Part shown: positions 32,726-41,790 of the stretch, piece after piece
Position numbering within the stretch: position 1 is the stretch's first letter
How the letters are laid out: every line of letters starts with the position of its first letter
Source of the DNA: Loktanella sp.
GTDB taxonomy: Bacteria; Pseudomonadota; Alphaproteobacteria; Rhodobacterales; Rhodobacteraceae
NCBI GenBank assembly: GCA_017390475.1
Contig: JAFPBO010000010.1
Span: 1-42,964, forward strand
Reading direction: 5' to 3'
DNA length: 42,964 nucleotides
Translations under genes and position numbers: made by a program
Notes under the pieces: model-generated
What the model saw: only the letters and a program-made list of their open reading frames with translations
Database searches by the model: none
Told to the model about the DNA's origin: nothing

Positions 32726-35190
32726 ACCGCCCGTTAGACGAATATCACCGCAAACGGGATTTCGCCCAGACGCCGGAACCTGCTGGTGATCAAGTTGACA
32801 AACAATCACCGGAGGCACGATCCTTTACCGTGCAAAAGCATGCGGCGACACGGCTGCATTGGGATCTCCGGCTGGAGTGGGACGGTGTTCTGCTCAGTTG
32901 GGCGGTTACGCGCGGGCCAAGTGCCGATGTGAAGGCGAAACGCCTTGCCGTCAGAACAGAAGACCACCCTTTAGATTATGCCACTTTTGAGGGCACGATC
33001 CCGAAACCATTATATGGGGCCGGAACGGTGATGCTTTGGGATCAGGGCACTTGGGCACCTTTGGGCGATGTGAACTCTGGTCTGGCGGATGGCATGCTCA
33101 AATTCGTGCTGTCGGGCGAACGGATGCGCGGCGCGTGGATGTTGGTGCGGATGAAACCGCGTCAAGGCGAGAAGCGGGAAAACTGGCTGCTGATCAAGGA
33201 ACGTGACACCGATGCCAGTGACGATGCCGAAGGGCTTGTGACGACACATATGACCAGCGTGGCGACAGGGCGTGATATGGCGGAAATCACCGCAGATGTT
33301 GCTAAAAAAAGCATCCCGCTGGAAAAGACAGCAAAATCGCCGCCGTTCAGGCCCGTTCAGCTAGCCAAGCTACAGACCGATGTGCCGCTGGGTGACGATT
33401 GGCTGCACGAGGTCAAGGTGGATGGCTATCGTTGCCTGGTGGCGCGCGCCGAAAGCGGGACAAAGCTTTACACACGCTCTGGTTTGGATTGGACCACCAC
33501 GTTCGGGGCCTTGCAGCCCGGATTTGATGCCTTGCCCTGCAAAACTGCGCTTATCGATGGCGAGGTGGTGGCCGCAGGCGTGGAAAGTCATGCGTTTTCA
33601 ACGCTGCAGCACCGGTTGAAGAATGGCGGTGCCTTGGCATATGTGGCCTTCGATCTTTTGCATCTTGATGGCTGCGACCTGACAAAACTGCCATTGATGG
33701 AACGGAAAGCAAAATTGGAACACCTGCTGGAAAACAGCGATCCGGCGCTGCGTTATTCCACTCATATCGAAGGGCATGGCACAGAGGCATGGGCGCAAGT
33801 CTGTGCAGCGGGGCGCGAAGGTCTGATTTCGAAACTAGCCACAGCGCCCTACCACGCGGGCAGACATGGCAGCTGGATCAAGCTGAAATGCGGCCAGCGG
33901 CAGGAATTGGTGATCGGCGGCTGGATGCCATCAGCATCGCGCGGGCGGCCTTTTGCGTCCCTGCTCATGGGATCGTTCGAAGGCGGGCATCTGCTTTACC
34001 GGGGCCGTGTCGGCACCGGCTTTGGTACGCGGGAATTCAATGAACTTTTGCCATTACTGGAAAAGCGGGACCGCAAAACCAGCCCGTTTTCCGATGTGCC
34101 TGCCGAAGTCTCCGATGCGCACTGGGTCACCCCCAATCTGGTGGCCGAGATCAAATTTACCGAACTGACGGCGGCCGGGCATATTCGACACGGTACTTAT
34201 CAAGCTCTCCGGCAGGACAAGCCGGCGAAAAGTGTCAGTCTTGACCGGGTAGAGCAGGTTGCGGCGGACGAACACATTCCAAAAGGAAGCCATGGCAACA
34301 AAATCAGCGGCATGACCATCACCCATCCTGATCGGCAAGTCTTTGACACTCCCGCAGTGACCAAGCGTCAGGTCGCTCAGCATTATGCAGATTTTGGCGA
34401 CAGAATGATGCGTTTTCTGCGCAATCGTCCCGTATCGTTGCTACGCTGCCCCGACGGCATCGCAGGTCAATGTTTTTTTCAAAAGCATCGCGGCGATGGC
34501 ATGCCACGCTCGGTGGGCAGTGTCGCGATCTCGGATGATGCGGAAGATGCCGACTACATCACACTGGCCACCCCGACCGGGCTTGTCGCTGCCGCCCAGA
34601 TGGGCACAATCGAGTTCCACATCTGGGGATCGCGCAACAGCGCGCTGGAAAAGCCTGACCGGATCGTTTTTGATCTGGACCCGGATGAGGCTGTGCCGTT
34701 CCCTGCCGTGCGGCAGGCAGCTTTGGATCTGCACGATCTTTTGGGCGATCTTGATCTGCCTTCGATCCCCATGCTGACCGGCGGCAAGGGCATCCACGTC
34801 ATCGTACCGCTGCAGCCAAAGGCGGGTTGGGACACGGTCAAACTTTTTTCCCGCACGATTGCCGTCATGCTGTCAGACCGCGAACCGCATCGCTTTATTG
34901 CGACAATGTCGAAAGCCAAGCGTAAGGGGCTGATCTTCATCGACTGGCTCCGAAATGATCGCGGTGCAACCGCCATCGCGCCTTATGCGCTGCGGGCCCG
35001 CCCCGGTGCCAAAATCGCGGTGCCGCTGACATGGGAAGAATTAGGGACAGCAAGGTCCGCAGGTCAGTTTGGCATCATTTCAGCCAGAACAAGGCTGACA
35101 CACCCATGCCCGCTGCATGTTGTCACCAAGCGCGCCTTATTCTTGGATGAAAAAGTTCTGAAAAAGCTCGAACGACAGGTGAATGCGTGA
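32722..35190 (+). CDS. ligD: Multifunctional DNA ligase D
   Basis: An 822-residue end-joining enzyme with the order phosphoesterase, ligase, polymerase. The N-terminal PE domain shows QKHAATRLHWDLRLEWDGVL; the ligase domain has its adenylated lysine at about 232 in EVKVDGYRCL; the primase/polymerase domain begins near 528 (MTITHPDRQVFDTPAVTKRQ) and has the metal-binding Asp pair in VFDLDPDEAVPF near 651. All three active centres look intact and the length is normal. It processes and seals breaks held by Ku. It overlaps ku by four bases and shares the stress-type promoter. Confidence 0.96.
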   Translation: MNRPLDEYHRKRDFAQTPEPAGDQVDKQSPEARSFTVQKHAATRLHWDLRLEWDGVLLSWAVTRGPSADVKAKRLAVRTEDHPLDYATFEGTIPKPLYGAGTVMLWDQGTWAPLGDVNSGLADGMLKFVLSGERMRGAWMLVRMKPRQGEKRENWLLIKERDTDASDDAEGLVTTHMTSVATGRDMAEITADVAKKSIPLEKTAKSPPFRPVQLAKLQTDVPLGDDWLHEVKVDGYRCLVARAESGTKLYTRSGLDWTTTFGALQPGFDALPCKTALIDGEVVAAGVESHAFSTLQHRLKNGGALAYVAFDLLHLDGCDLTKLPLMERKAKLEHLLENSDPALRYSTHIEGHGTEAWAQVCAAGREGLISKLATAPYHAGRHGSWIKLKCGQRQELVIGGWMPSASRGRPFASLLMGSFEGGHLLYRGRVGTGFGTREFNELLPLLEKRDRKTSPFSDVPAEVSDAHWVTPNLVAEIKFTELTAAGHIRHGTYQALRQDKPAKSVSLDRVEQVAADEHIPKGSHGNKISGMTITHPDRQVFDTPAVTKRQVAQHYADFGDRMMRFLRNRPVSLLRCPDGIAGQCFFQKHRGDGMPRSVGSVAISDDAEDADYITLATPTGLVAAAQMGTIEFHIWGSRNSALEKPDRIVFDLDPDEAVPFPAVRQAALDLHDLLGDLDLPSIPMLTGGKGIHVIVPLQPKAGWDTVKLFSRTIAVMLSDREPHRFIATMSKAKRKGLIFIDWLRNDRGATAIAPYALRARPGAKIAVPLTWEELGTARSAGQFGIISARTRLTHPCPLHVVTKRALFLDEKVLKKLERQVNA

Positions 35191-35251
35191 TCCGTCCGGC
35201 ACCGTCGCAGACAGATCAATCGAAATGCTTGTCAGGGTCGCCGTTGCACCG

Positions 35252-36733
35252 TCAGTAGTTGCCGGGGGGGTCGCTTGCCGGAAAGGATTCGTCGGATTGT
35301 TGGTCTATCAGATCCCACCCATGCGGCGGGTCCTTCATGGCTTCGGTGCCCGCAGGGCGCACAGTTGCATCACTTCGCCGCTTCGCCTCGGGCAAAGCTG
35401 CTTTGATGTCAGGAACGGGCGCTTCACCAAATGCGCTGCCGCCGCCTGCGATCAGGCGGGCACCACGATCATAGGTCAGGTAACGCCATAGCCACTGGCT
35501 GGACACCAGAAACCTGTTCGGGAAACCGACCAGCAGGTAGATATGGATCACGGCCCAGGCGAACCATGCAAACCACCCGTTCATCCTGAAGCGGCCCCAT
35601 TCGAAGACTGCCGCATGACGCCCTACAATCGCGGTATTGCCACGGCTGTTATATCGGAATGGTGCCAGGGGCGTGCCTGACTTGATGTTTCTGGCCAGCG
35701 ACAGGCCCAGATGATACCCTTGTTGCTTTGCGACCTGCGCCAAACCTGGCAATGAAGCACCGCTTTCGTCTGTGAAAACTGCCACATCGCCCATCGCAAA
35801 AATATTTGACTGTCCATTGATTAACATCGTCACATCAACCGGGATCCGCCCTGCGCGGTCGGTCCGGCCCAGCTGCTGCGCAAGTGGCGAGGCAGAGACG
35901 CCCGCCGCCCAAAGCACGAGCCCGACAGGCTCCTTTCGTCCCCCTATACGGATGAAATCTGGGCCGATGTCCTCGACCGCCTCAGCCGTGCGGACGTGAA
36001 CGCCAAGGCGTTCCAGACGCGATTTTGCATAGGTCGCACTTTTGTCGGAAAAGGCCGAAAGCAAACGCGGACCAGCTTCAACCAATGTCGTGCGTGTTGC
36101 GGCAGGGTTCACGTTGCGGAAATCTTTAGCGAGTGTGAAGCGGCTGAGTTCCGCTATCGCGCCCGCCAGTTCGACACCTGTCGGGCCGCCGCCGACGATG
36201 ACAATATGCAAAAGACGCTCCCGCTCTGCGATGTCGGATGTCCGCTCCGCCCGCTCGAAGGTTAGCAATATCTGCGAACGGATGTGCCGCGCATCTTCAA
36301 TTGTCTTGAGTCCCGGCGCCCATTTCTCCCAGTCATCATGTCCGAAGTAACCGTGTCCCGCGCCACTGGCGAGGATCAAGCGGCGATACCGGACAATAGT
36401 GCCACACGTCAGTCGCAGCTGCTGTGAAACCGTGTCGATCTCGGAAACCTCGCCATAGATCACGTTGACCGATTTGTAGTGCCGCAGCACCCTGCGGATC
36501 GGTTCAGCGACATCTGTCGCGGACAGCGCTGCGGTGGCAACCTGATATAGCAGCGGTTGAAACAGGTGGTGGTTGGTGCGGTCGATGATCGTTGTCGCGA
36601 TCCCCGCCTTGCCGAGCTCCTTTGCCGCCTCCAATCCAGCGAACCCGCCGCCGATGATCACCACCTCGACTTCTTGCGGATAATCTGACCCTGCAGGGGT
36701 CGATGCGTCGTTGCTGTAGTTAGTCGCATCCAT
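35252..36733 (-). CDS. Type II NADH dehydrogenase (NDH-2)
   Basis: A 493-residue membrane-associated flavoprotein that oxidises NADH and reduces quinone without pumping protons. FAD motif VVIIGGGFAGLEAAKELGKA, then HHLFQPLLYQVATAALS, the NADH motif IVIVGGGPTGVELAGAIAEL, and the family block NIFAMGDVAVF. A hydrophobic hairpin (WFAWFAWAVIHIYLLVGFP) anchors it. After it comes an extra tail of about 70 residues ending DESFPASDPPGNY, a motif I recall from small stress proteins. ATG 36733 with AAGGAG is chosen; the open frame extends to 36922. It is divergent to the DUF892 gene, with an EcfG-like promoter on each side. Confidence 0.92.
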   Translation of the reverse strand: MDATNYSNDASTPAGSDYPQEVEVVIIGGGFAGLEAAKELGKAGIATTIIDRTNHHLFQPLLYQVATAALSATDVAEPIRRVLRHYKSVNVIYGEVSEIDTVSQQLRLTCGTIVRYRRLILASGAGHGYFGHDDWEKWAPGLKTIEDARHIRSQILLTFERAERTSDIAERERLLHIVIVGGGPTGVELAGAIAELSRFTLAKDFRNVNPAATRTTLVEAGPRLLSAFSDKSATYAKSRLERLGVHVRTAEAVEDIGPDFIRIGGRKEPVGLVLWAAGVSASPLAQQLGRTDRAGRIPVDVTMLINGQSNIFAMGDVAVFTDESGASLPGLAQVAKQQGYHLGLSLARNIKSGTPLAPFRYNSRGNTAIVGRHAAVFEWGRFRMNGWFAWFAWAVIHIYLLVGFPNRFLVSSQWLWRYLTYDRGARLIAGGGSAFGEAPVPDIKAALPEAKRRSDATVRPAGTEAMKDPPHGWDLIDQQSDESFPASDPPGNY

Positions 36734-36798
36734 CACAGTGTCACTCCTTGTCCAGAGGGTTGAGCGTGGATCTGTTTTTGGCTCAGCCTCGCAGATAA

Positions 36799-36823
36799 AA
36801 CCCACATGAGCGACGCACGTTCC
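36799..36823 (-). promoter_or_regulatory. EcfG-like promoter before NDH-2 gene
   Basis: Minus strand GGAAC (36823-36819), 16 bases, GGTT (36802-36799). The -10 lies 66 bases before the ATG at 36733. It is back to back with the promoter of the DUF892 gene. Confidence 0.5.
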
Positions 36824-36856
36824 GTCACAAGGAATGCCGTCCATTATGCGCCGGAC

Positions 36857-36881
36857 GGAACGGCACTGCAGTCGGCGTGTT
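36857..36881 (+). promoter_or_regulatory. EcfG-like promoter before DUF892-patatin operon
   Basis: GGAAC (36857-36861), 16 bases, TGTT (36878-36881); the GTT core is kept. It lies 34 bases before the ATG of the DUF892 gene. Confidence 0.5.
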
Positions 36882-36914
36882 CCATATGCATAACCGTCCT
36901 TCAGGAGAAACAAC

Positions 36915-37430
36915 ATGAACACCCAAAATAACGCTCATGACGTCTATGTCGCCGGGCTTAGAAACGCCCATGCTATGGAGAAACAGGCGCTGTCGATCAT
37001 GGAGCCGCAAGTCTCGCGATTGACGCATTATCCCGATCTTTCACAGCGGCTGCAAAGTCACATTTCAGAAACGGAAGAACAAATAAACCGGCTCGACCTG
37101 ATCCTCGAAAGGTTGGACGAAAGCAGTTCAGTCATCAAAGACATGATGACCTCAGCATCGGGGTCGATGGCGGCGATGGGGCACGCTGCGGCAAGTGATG
37201 AGGTGCTTAAAAATACAATGGCAAACTTGGCCTTTGAGAATTTCGAAATTGCTGCCTATCTGTCGCTTTTAACTGCCGCCAGGCTTGCTGGTGACACAGC
37301 ATCGATTCAGCCACTTGAACAGAGCCTTGAAGAGGAGCGACGCATGGCAGCTTGGGTTGAAGAGCACGTCCCAGCTGTCACAGAAACCTTCATCTCACTT
37401 AAGTCGGCGGGTGAGACTGCGAAGCGATAG
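36915..37430 (+). CDS. DUF892 (YciF-type) ferritin-like protein
   Basis: A 171-residue all-helical protein of the YciE/YciF family. Landmarks are VAGLRNAHAMEKQALSIMEP, the SETEEQINRLDLILERL helix and the ENFEIAAYLSLLTAARLAGD helix, which supply the Glu and His ligands of a di-iron-like four-helix bundle. Members are strongly stress-induced; enzymatic function is unproven. AGGAGA sits just before the ATG. The patatin gene follows after 16 bases in the same operon. An EcfG-like promoter precedes it. Confidence 0.9.
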   Translation: MNTQNNAHDVYVAGLRNAHAMEKQALSIMEPQVSRLTHYPDLSQRLQSHISETEEQINRLDLILERLDESSSVIKDMMTSASGSMAAMGHAAASDEVLKNTMANLAFENFEIAAYLSLLTAARLAGDTASIQPLEQSLEEERRMAAWVEEHVPAVTETFISLKSAGETAKR

Positions 37431-37446
37431 CGCGAAAGTTCATTAG

Positions 37447-38502
37447 ATGACCAACAAGGTGGGCAGGTCCTTTCGGACTTCAAAGCTGGAAGATTTTGAG
37501 CTTTCTCTGGTTCTGGGCGGGGGCAATGCACTGGGCGCCTATCACTTGGGCGCCTGTGAACGGCTTCTGGGTGCCGGCTTCAACCCGACATGGCTGGTGG
37601 GTGCCTCGATCGGGGCAGTCACCGCCGCGATCCTTGCTGGCAACGAACCTTCCAACCGGCTCGCGCGGTTGCGGGAATTCTGGGCCATCGCACGACAGCC
37701 CGATCTCGCACCCGCGTGGGGCATCCCAGAGATGTTTCGCGCCAGCTACAACAACAATTATGCCTTTGCCGCACTGATGTTCGGGCGACGCGGATTGTTC
37801 GCCCGGCACTTTCCAGGCGAACTTTCGGTGCTGCCGGGCATGCCATCGGACCGGTCCATCATGGATCATCGTCCAATGGCCAGCACGCTCAATGCGCTGA
37901 TCGACTTTGATTATTTGAACGGCAGTGACACGCGCGTCTCGATGGTCGCCGTCGATATGGAAGCTGGAGAAGAAGTCTGGTTTGACAACAAAGAGACAAA
38001 GATTACAACAGAGCACCTGTTGGCCTGCACGGCGCTTGCACCGTTGTTTCCCCCCGTTGAGATCGACGGACGCCTACTATGTGATGCGGGCGTTTCAAAC
38101 AATCTCCCCTTTGATCGGGTGTTTCGCGAAAACTCCTCTTCAAACCAGCTTTGTATAGCCCTCGACCTGTTTTGTGCTAACCACGGACGACCGGATACGC
38201 TCGATCAGACAGTCGCGCGCGTGCAAGACTTGGTCTTTGCGATGCAGGCGCGTCGCAGCGTCGCTGCCCTTTGCAATGAGCGTCAGTTGATCCGTCAGCA
38301 CAATCCTGACAGTCCATCTGCAATCCTTGCTCACGCTGCATATCACCCGCCCGGTACACAGCGGACCCTCAAAGCGCTCGACTTTTCAGCGCGATCGCTG
38401 CAGCAGCGTGTCCAAGCAGGCGCTCAGGATATGGGGCAAATGTTGCAGCGCATTGAAAACGCGCCGCGTGACCAACCCATCTGCTATCTTGGAACTGAAT
38501 AA
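37447..38502 (+). CDS. Patatin-like phospholipase
   Basis: A 351-residue lipid acyl hydrolase. The oxyanion loop is LVLGGGNALGAYHLGACERL, the nucleophile serine is in GASIGAV, and the catalytic Asp is in LLCDAGVSNNLPF (DAG instead of DGG). No signal peptide is seen, so it acts in the cytoplasm or at the membrane face. It is probably a membrane-lipid remodelling enzyme in the stress operon with the DUF892 protein. The ribosome site is weak, suggesting coupling to the upstream gene. Confidence 0.88.
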   Translation: MTNKVGRSFRTSKLEDFELSLVLGGGNALGAYHLGACERLLGAGFNPTWLVGASIGAVTAAILAGNEPSNRLARLREFWAIARQPDLAPAWGIPEMFRASYNNNYAFAALMFGRRGLFARHFPGELSVLPGMPSDRSIMDHRPMASTLNALIDFDYLNGSDTRVSMVAVDMEAGEEVWFDNKETKITTEHLLACTALAPLFPPVEIDGRLLCDAGVSNNLPFDRVFRENSSSNQLCIALDLFCANHGRPDTLDQTVARVQDLVFAMQARRSVAALCNERQLIRQHNPDSPSAILAHAAYHPPGTQRTLKALDFSARSLQQRVQAGAQDMGQMLQRIENAPRDQPICYLGTE

Positions 38503-38633
38503 GACAACGGCAAGACGCCCTATTCTTGAAAAGCGTAAAGATAAGAACCGCCACAAATCGCCGACAGATTCTGTGCAAAATCACAAGACAGTTCCATCTG
38601 CCCCTCAATTTCCAACAGCATGTTCAGTAACGT

Positions 38634-38652
38634 GGCCCCTCATTCAGGGGCC
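38634..38652. other. GC-rich hairpin downstream of patatin gene
   Basis: GGCCCCT (38634-38640), 5-base loop, AGGGGCC (38646-38652): a perfect 7-bp stem, 132 bases after the patatin stop, without a T-run. It may be a factor-dependent terminator or an mRNA 3-prime end. Confidence 0.35.
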
Positions 38653-38773
38653 GCTGTGCTGACCAATCATGACATCACCCGCGCGCTCTGGCGCTGCTAT
38701 AAAAAACCTCGGTTCGCTTAGAGGGTTTGACAACGCGTGTTGGACGGGTCGGATGCGATGCGGCGTTCATCGT

Positions 38774-38998
38774 TTAAAAACGGGCTTGATGAACCGATGA
38801 TGTCAATGTGACCTTGGTGCTCTTACCGAGCTGGCGCAATCCGTTTCCCTCGTCCCCAAATGATCGGCTAAGGAACCTTTCTGCTTGCGCCCTTGCGTGA
38901 AGCATCGCCCGCCGAGACTTACGCTCACGTTCTTCAGCAACCATTTCCGAGAGTGTTTTGATGAAGATTTGGATTTGGGCTTTGTTTACATGCGGCAT
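38774..38998 (-). CDS. Hypothetical small helical protein
   Basis: A 74-residue frame with ATG at 38998 behind a good AGGAG at 8 bases. The first 45 residues look amphipathic-helical (MPHVNKAQIQIFIKTLSEMV, then AEERERKSRRAMLHARAQAE); the rest is polar. No family is recognised. The strong ribosome site is the main support. It faces away from the patatin gene and from the orphan sdhB. Confidence 0.38.
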   Translation of the reverse strand: MPHVNKAQIQIFIKTLSEMVAEERERKSRRAMLHARAQAERFLSRSFGDEGNGLRQLGKSTKVTLTSSVHQARF

Positions 38999-39205
38999 CG
39001 GTTGTCTCCTGTGCAGCGTGAATATTTATGTGTCAGACATTGGTGTTTTGACCTCTATTCCCAGAAACCTTGCCTGCACGATGTAGACGTTCACATTACC
39101 CTGATACGGCAACCCCAAGTAGAGCCGGAATCTACCTAAAAATATCACCGGAAAATGCGTAAACTTATCAATTGGGAGCTCAGCATTGCGCTTATCCCTT
39201 GCCCC

Positions 39206-39230
39206 GGAACGTCCAAGCTCACCACGCGTT
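39206..39230 (+). promoter_or_regulatory. EcfG-like promoter before orphan sdhB
   Basis: GGAAC (39206-39210), 16 bases, CGTT (39227-39230): full consensus match. It lies 111 bases before the sdhB start, with no other gene between. Confidence 0.55.
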
Positions 39231-39340
39231 GAACTAAGGTTGCTGCTAAGTATGGCAGCAAGATGTCCTGCGGCACTCTCTGCTTTATTCAGGAGTTATC
39301 GTTGGTCGAACATTACCTGACTGGTCAGCGAGGTTTCCAG

Positions 39341-40117
39341 ATGGTTCAATTCCGACTACCCAAGAACAGCAGAATGAAGACAGGCCGTACATGGCCACGA
39401 CCTCCTGAAGGTAAGATCCGGAAATTTTGTATCTATCGCTGGCATCCAGATGATGGAGAAAATCCGCGCATTGACACCTATTTCGTTGATACTGAGCAGT
39501 TTGGTCCGATGATCTTGGACGCTCTTATACACATCAAGAATTATATTGATCCGACGCTTGTGTTTCGACGGTCATGTCGCGAAGGGATTTGCGGATCCTG
39601 CGCGATGAATATAGATGGCATTAACACCCTTGCGTGTATTTATTCGCTCGATGAAGTTCATGGTGACGTGCGGATTTACCCACTTCCACATCTCCCCGTC
39701 ATTCGAGATTTAGTGCCATATCTTTCTGATTTTTTTGCTCAGCATGCCAGCATTATGCCATGGTTGAAAACTTCACAGGACGAGCCGGTTGAGGAATGGA
39801 CGCAGTCTATCCCAGACCGAGAAAAACTTGATGGCCTTTATGAATGTATTTTATGTGCTTGTTGCTCCACGGCTTGTCCAAGCTATTGGTGGAACAGTGA
39901 TCGATTTTTAGGGCCTGCAGCACTTATTCACGCACATCGTTGGATTAAAGACAGTCGCGACGATGCGGCCTCTGAAAGGTTGGACGCCTTGGATGATCCG
40001 TTTAAACTCTACAGGTGCCATACGATTATGAACTGTGCAAAAACCTGCCCCAAAGGGCTAAACCCAGCCAAGGCAATCCAGGAAATTAAGTCCATGCTGA
40101 CGGCTCGGATCGCATAA
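39341..40117 (+). CDS. sdhB: Orphan succinate dehydrogenase iron-sulfur subunit
   Basis: A 258-residue SdhB with all cluster ligands: the [2Fe-2S] block [16 protein letters not shown] with a further Cys in NTLAC, then [20 protein letters not shown] and [20 protein letters not shown] for the [4Fe-4S] and [3Fe-4S] clusters. It carries electrons from succinate oxidation to ubiquinone in complex II. It stands alone: no sdhC, sdhD or sdhA is near. It departs from the roseobacter form as I recall it in the segment after NTLAC (IYSLDEVHG), and its base composition is noticeably more AT-rich than its neighbours. ATG 39341 matches the start of relatives. It is likely a diverged second copy under a stress promoter. 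Confidence 0.9.
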   Translation: MVQFRLPKNSRMKTGRTWPRPPEGKIRKFCIYRWHPDDGENPRIDTYFVDTEQFGPMILDALIHIKNYIDPTLVFRRSCREGICGSCAMNIDGINTLACIYSLDEVHGDVRIYPLPHLPVIRDLVPYLSDFFAQHASIMPWLKTSQDEPVEEWTQSIPDREKLDGLYECILCACCSTACPSYWWNSDRFLGPAALIHAHRWIKDSRDDAASERLDALDDPFKLYRCHTIMNCAKTCPKGLNPAKAIQEIKSMLTARIA

Positions 40118-40248
40118 GTCCTGGCAGAACATTGATAATTGCACAAAAGCATGCCACCGCAGCTGACCATGATGAGCAATATTCTCAATATTAACTGCGC
40201 AGCGTCGCCAGCACGAAAAATACTCCGGAACGCCCCCGTCAATATGGT

Positions 40249-40620
40249 GTTGATCGATTACTGTATCCGGCAGCCATGAAGTAGTTCCAGCACTCTTCTG
40301 GTGAATAGAGGTCGCAGATTTCAGCGATGGCATTGAAAATGTCGGTGAATGCGCGCGCCCCTATCCTGCGCAGGTGCGCTTTGAGCTTGGAGAACGCCAT
40401 TTCGATCGGGTTGAGATCGGGACTGTATGGCGGGCAAGAACAAGAACCAACATCCTGCCTTGCGCATCGCCTTTGCTGCTTGGGCGTTTTTGTGGGTGGC
40501 CAGATTGTCCAGGATGACGACGGTCCCAGGTGAGAGTTTCGGCACCAGCACCTTTTCAACGTAAGCGGCAAAAGCCGCGCCATCTATGGCCCCTTTGATC
40601 ACCCAGGGACGTTTGACCAT
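40249..40620 (-). pseudogene. IS630-family transposase remnant
   Basis: Read on the minus strand: VIKGAIDGAAFAAYVEKVLV, then TVVILDNLATHKNAQAAKAM with the second catalytic Asp, then a frame change after FLFLP, then PYSPDLNPIEMAFSKLKAHL with the catalytic Glu and CDLYSPEECWNYFMAAGY. The N-terminal half is absent and the IS66 fragment begins just upstream. Inactive. Confidence 0.82.
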
Positions 40621-40675
40621 GCGCCGTATTCGGGACGTACTGAGATTGAGATTTGCCCAAGGGCTGGCACCGGGA

Positions 40676-41062
40676 TCATTGCGCCAGTGCCTCGACCATC
40701 GCCACGATCGCTGACAGCGCGGTGGCACCCTCCACCAATATCCGCCGACCATCCGACAACGTGATGTCCACACGCTGCGCGGTGACGGAACCTGTCGAAG
40801 GAGTGGGTGAAATAGGTGCGATTGGGGCATGTGCCATGCCCGCAACCTCGATGGGAAGAAACGTTGCACTCTCAGCCTCGGACAAACCCAAAGCCTGCTC
40901 CTCTGATGTAAACCGAGGATCGCGAAGCCATTTATGGATCAGGTTGGTGTTCATCGCGTAGCGCCGCGCAACCGAGACACCCGAAACACGCGCCTGCGTG
41001 CAAATCGACCGCTTCTCCTCGTCTGACCAAACCCGCTTCTTCTGGCCTTACTTGCCCGCCAT
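40676..41062 (-). pseudogene. IS66-family accessory gene tnpA (damaged)
   Basis: The frame from ATG 41062 encodes MAGK, then TAA, then RVWSDEEKRSICTQARVSGV, NLIHKWLRDPRF and the C-terminal RVDITLSDGRRILVEGATAL. This is the IS66 OrfA/TnpA protein. The stop in codon 5 breaks the normal start; reinitiation at ATG 40954 would give 92 residues. The next IS66 gene starts (MIPVPA) and is cut off within a few codons by the IS630 remnant. Confidence 0.78.
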
Positions 41063-41085
41063 CGCGCACCTCAAGATGTCCTCTA

Positions 41086-41316
41086 TCAGTGGTGGACATC
41101 TAGCAGGCACTCCATCACGCCGTCAGAGCGGGGAGGCCGGACGCTTACCATAAAACTGGTCGAAAAACCAAGACCACTTCTGTGAGCCGTCACCCATTTG
41201 TTCAGGGTCGAAAGCCCAACACCAAGATCGTCGGCAACCTGACGCCGTGTTAGCCCGCTGGTTAATGCAATTCGCACCGCATCTTTGCGAAATTCATCCG
41301 TTCTTCCTGTGCCCAT
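41086..41316 (-). mobile_element. Truncated IS3-family orfA
   Basis: A 76-residue frame starting MGTGRTDEFRKDAVRIALTS and continuing GLTRRQVADDLGVGLSTLNK, the helix-turn-helix of IS3-type OrfA. Homology ends after about 45 residues (WVTAHR); the remaining tail is unrelated, and orfB is missing. It belongs to a different IS3 group from the remnant at 14.5 kb. Confidence 0.75.
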
Positions 41317-41505
41317 AGTTCGTCTCCTTTGCTGCAGTAAATGCTATCAAGGGACCGGCATCAAACCGTGACTGGTCCAGACCTTGCCACTGATCGCAGT
41401 TTAGGTCCGGTACGGGGCGGGCGGTTGTCAAAACTCATACATTTCTGGCACCGGAGGAACCCACCGTTTTTCGTACATAAATTTTGTCAGACACGACTGT
41501 TGGAT

Positions 41506-41790
41506 CTATGATCTCTTGACCGCCTCCCGATAAACGGCGTTGCGCTCACGCTTTCCAACTGCCACCACGCTCACGACAAGTTCAGCATCTCTGACCTCGT
41601 AGACGAGACGATAACCGACAGATCGAAGCTTGATCTTATATCGGTTGGCCGAGCCGTGGATTTTCGCGGCAGGCACATGCGGGTTCTCCAGCCGCTCTGC
41701 GAGCTTCTTCTTGAACTGGGCGCGGATTACATGCCCCAGTCCGTCCCATTCTTTCTTAGCTTCCTCTCGGAAGGTCAGATCATAGGTCAT
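41506..41790 (-). CDS. RelE/StbE-type toxin
   Basis: A 94-residue mRNA interferase of the RelE family: MTYDLTFREEAKKEWDGLGH, then RAQFKKKLAERLENPHVPAA, KIKLRSVGYRLVYEVRD and VVAVGKRERNAVYREA. The basic and aromatic residues needed for ribosome-dependent cleavage (Lys, Arg and Tyr in these blocks) are present and the length is normal, so it looks intact. Its ATG at 41790 overlaps the antitoxin stop by 11 bases. Confidence 0.92.
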   Translation of the reverse strand: MTYDLTFREEAKKEWDGLGHVIRAQFKKKLAERLENPHVPAAKIHGSANRYKIKLRSVGYRLVYEVRDAELVVSVVAVGKRERNAVYREAVKRS

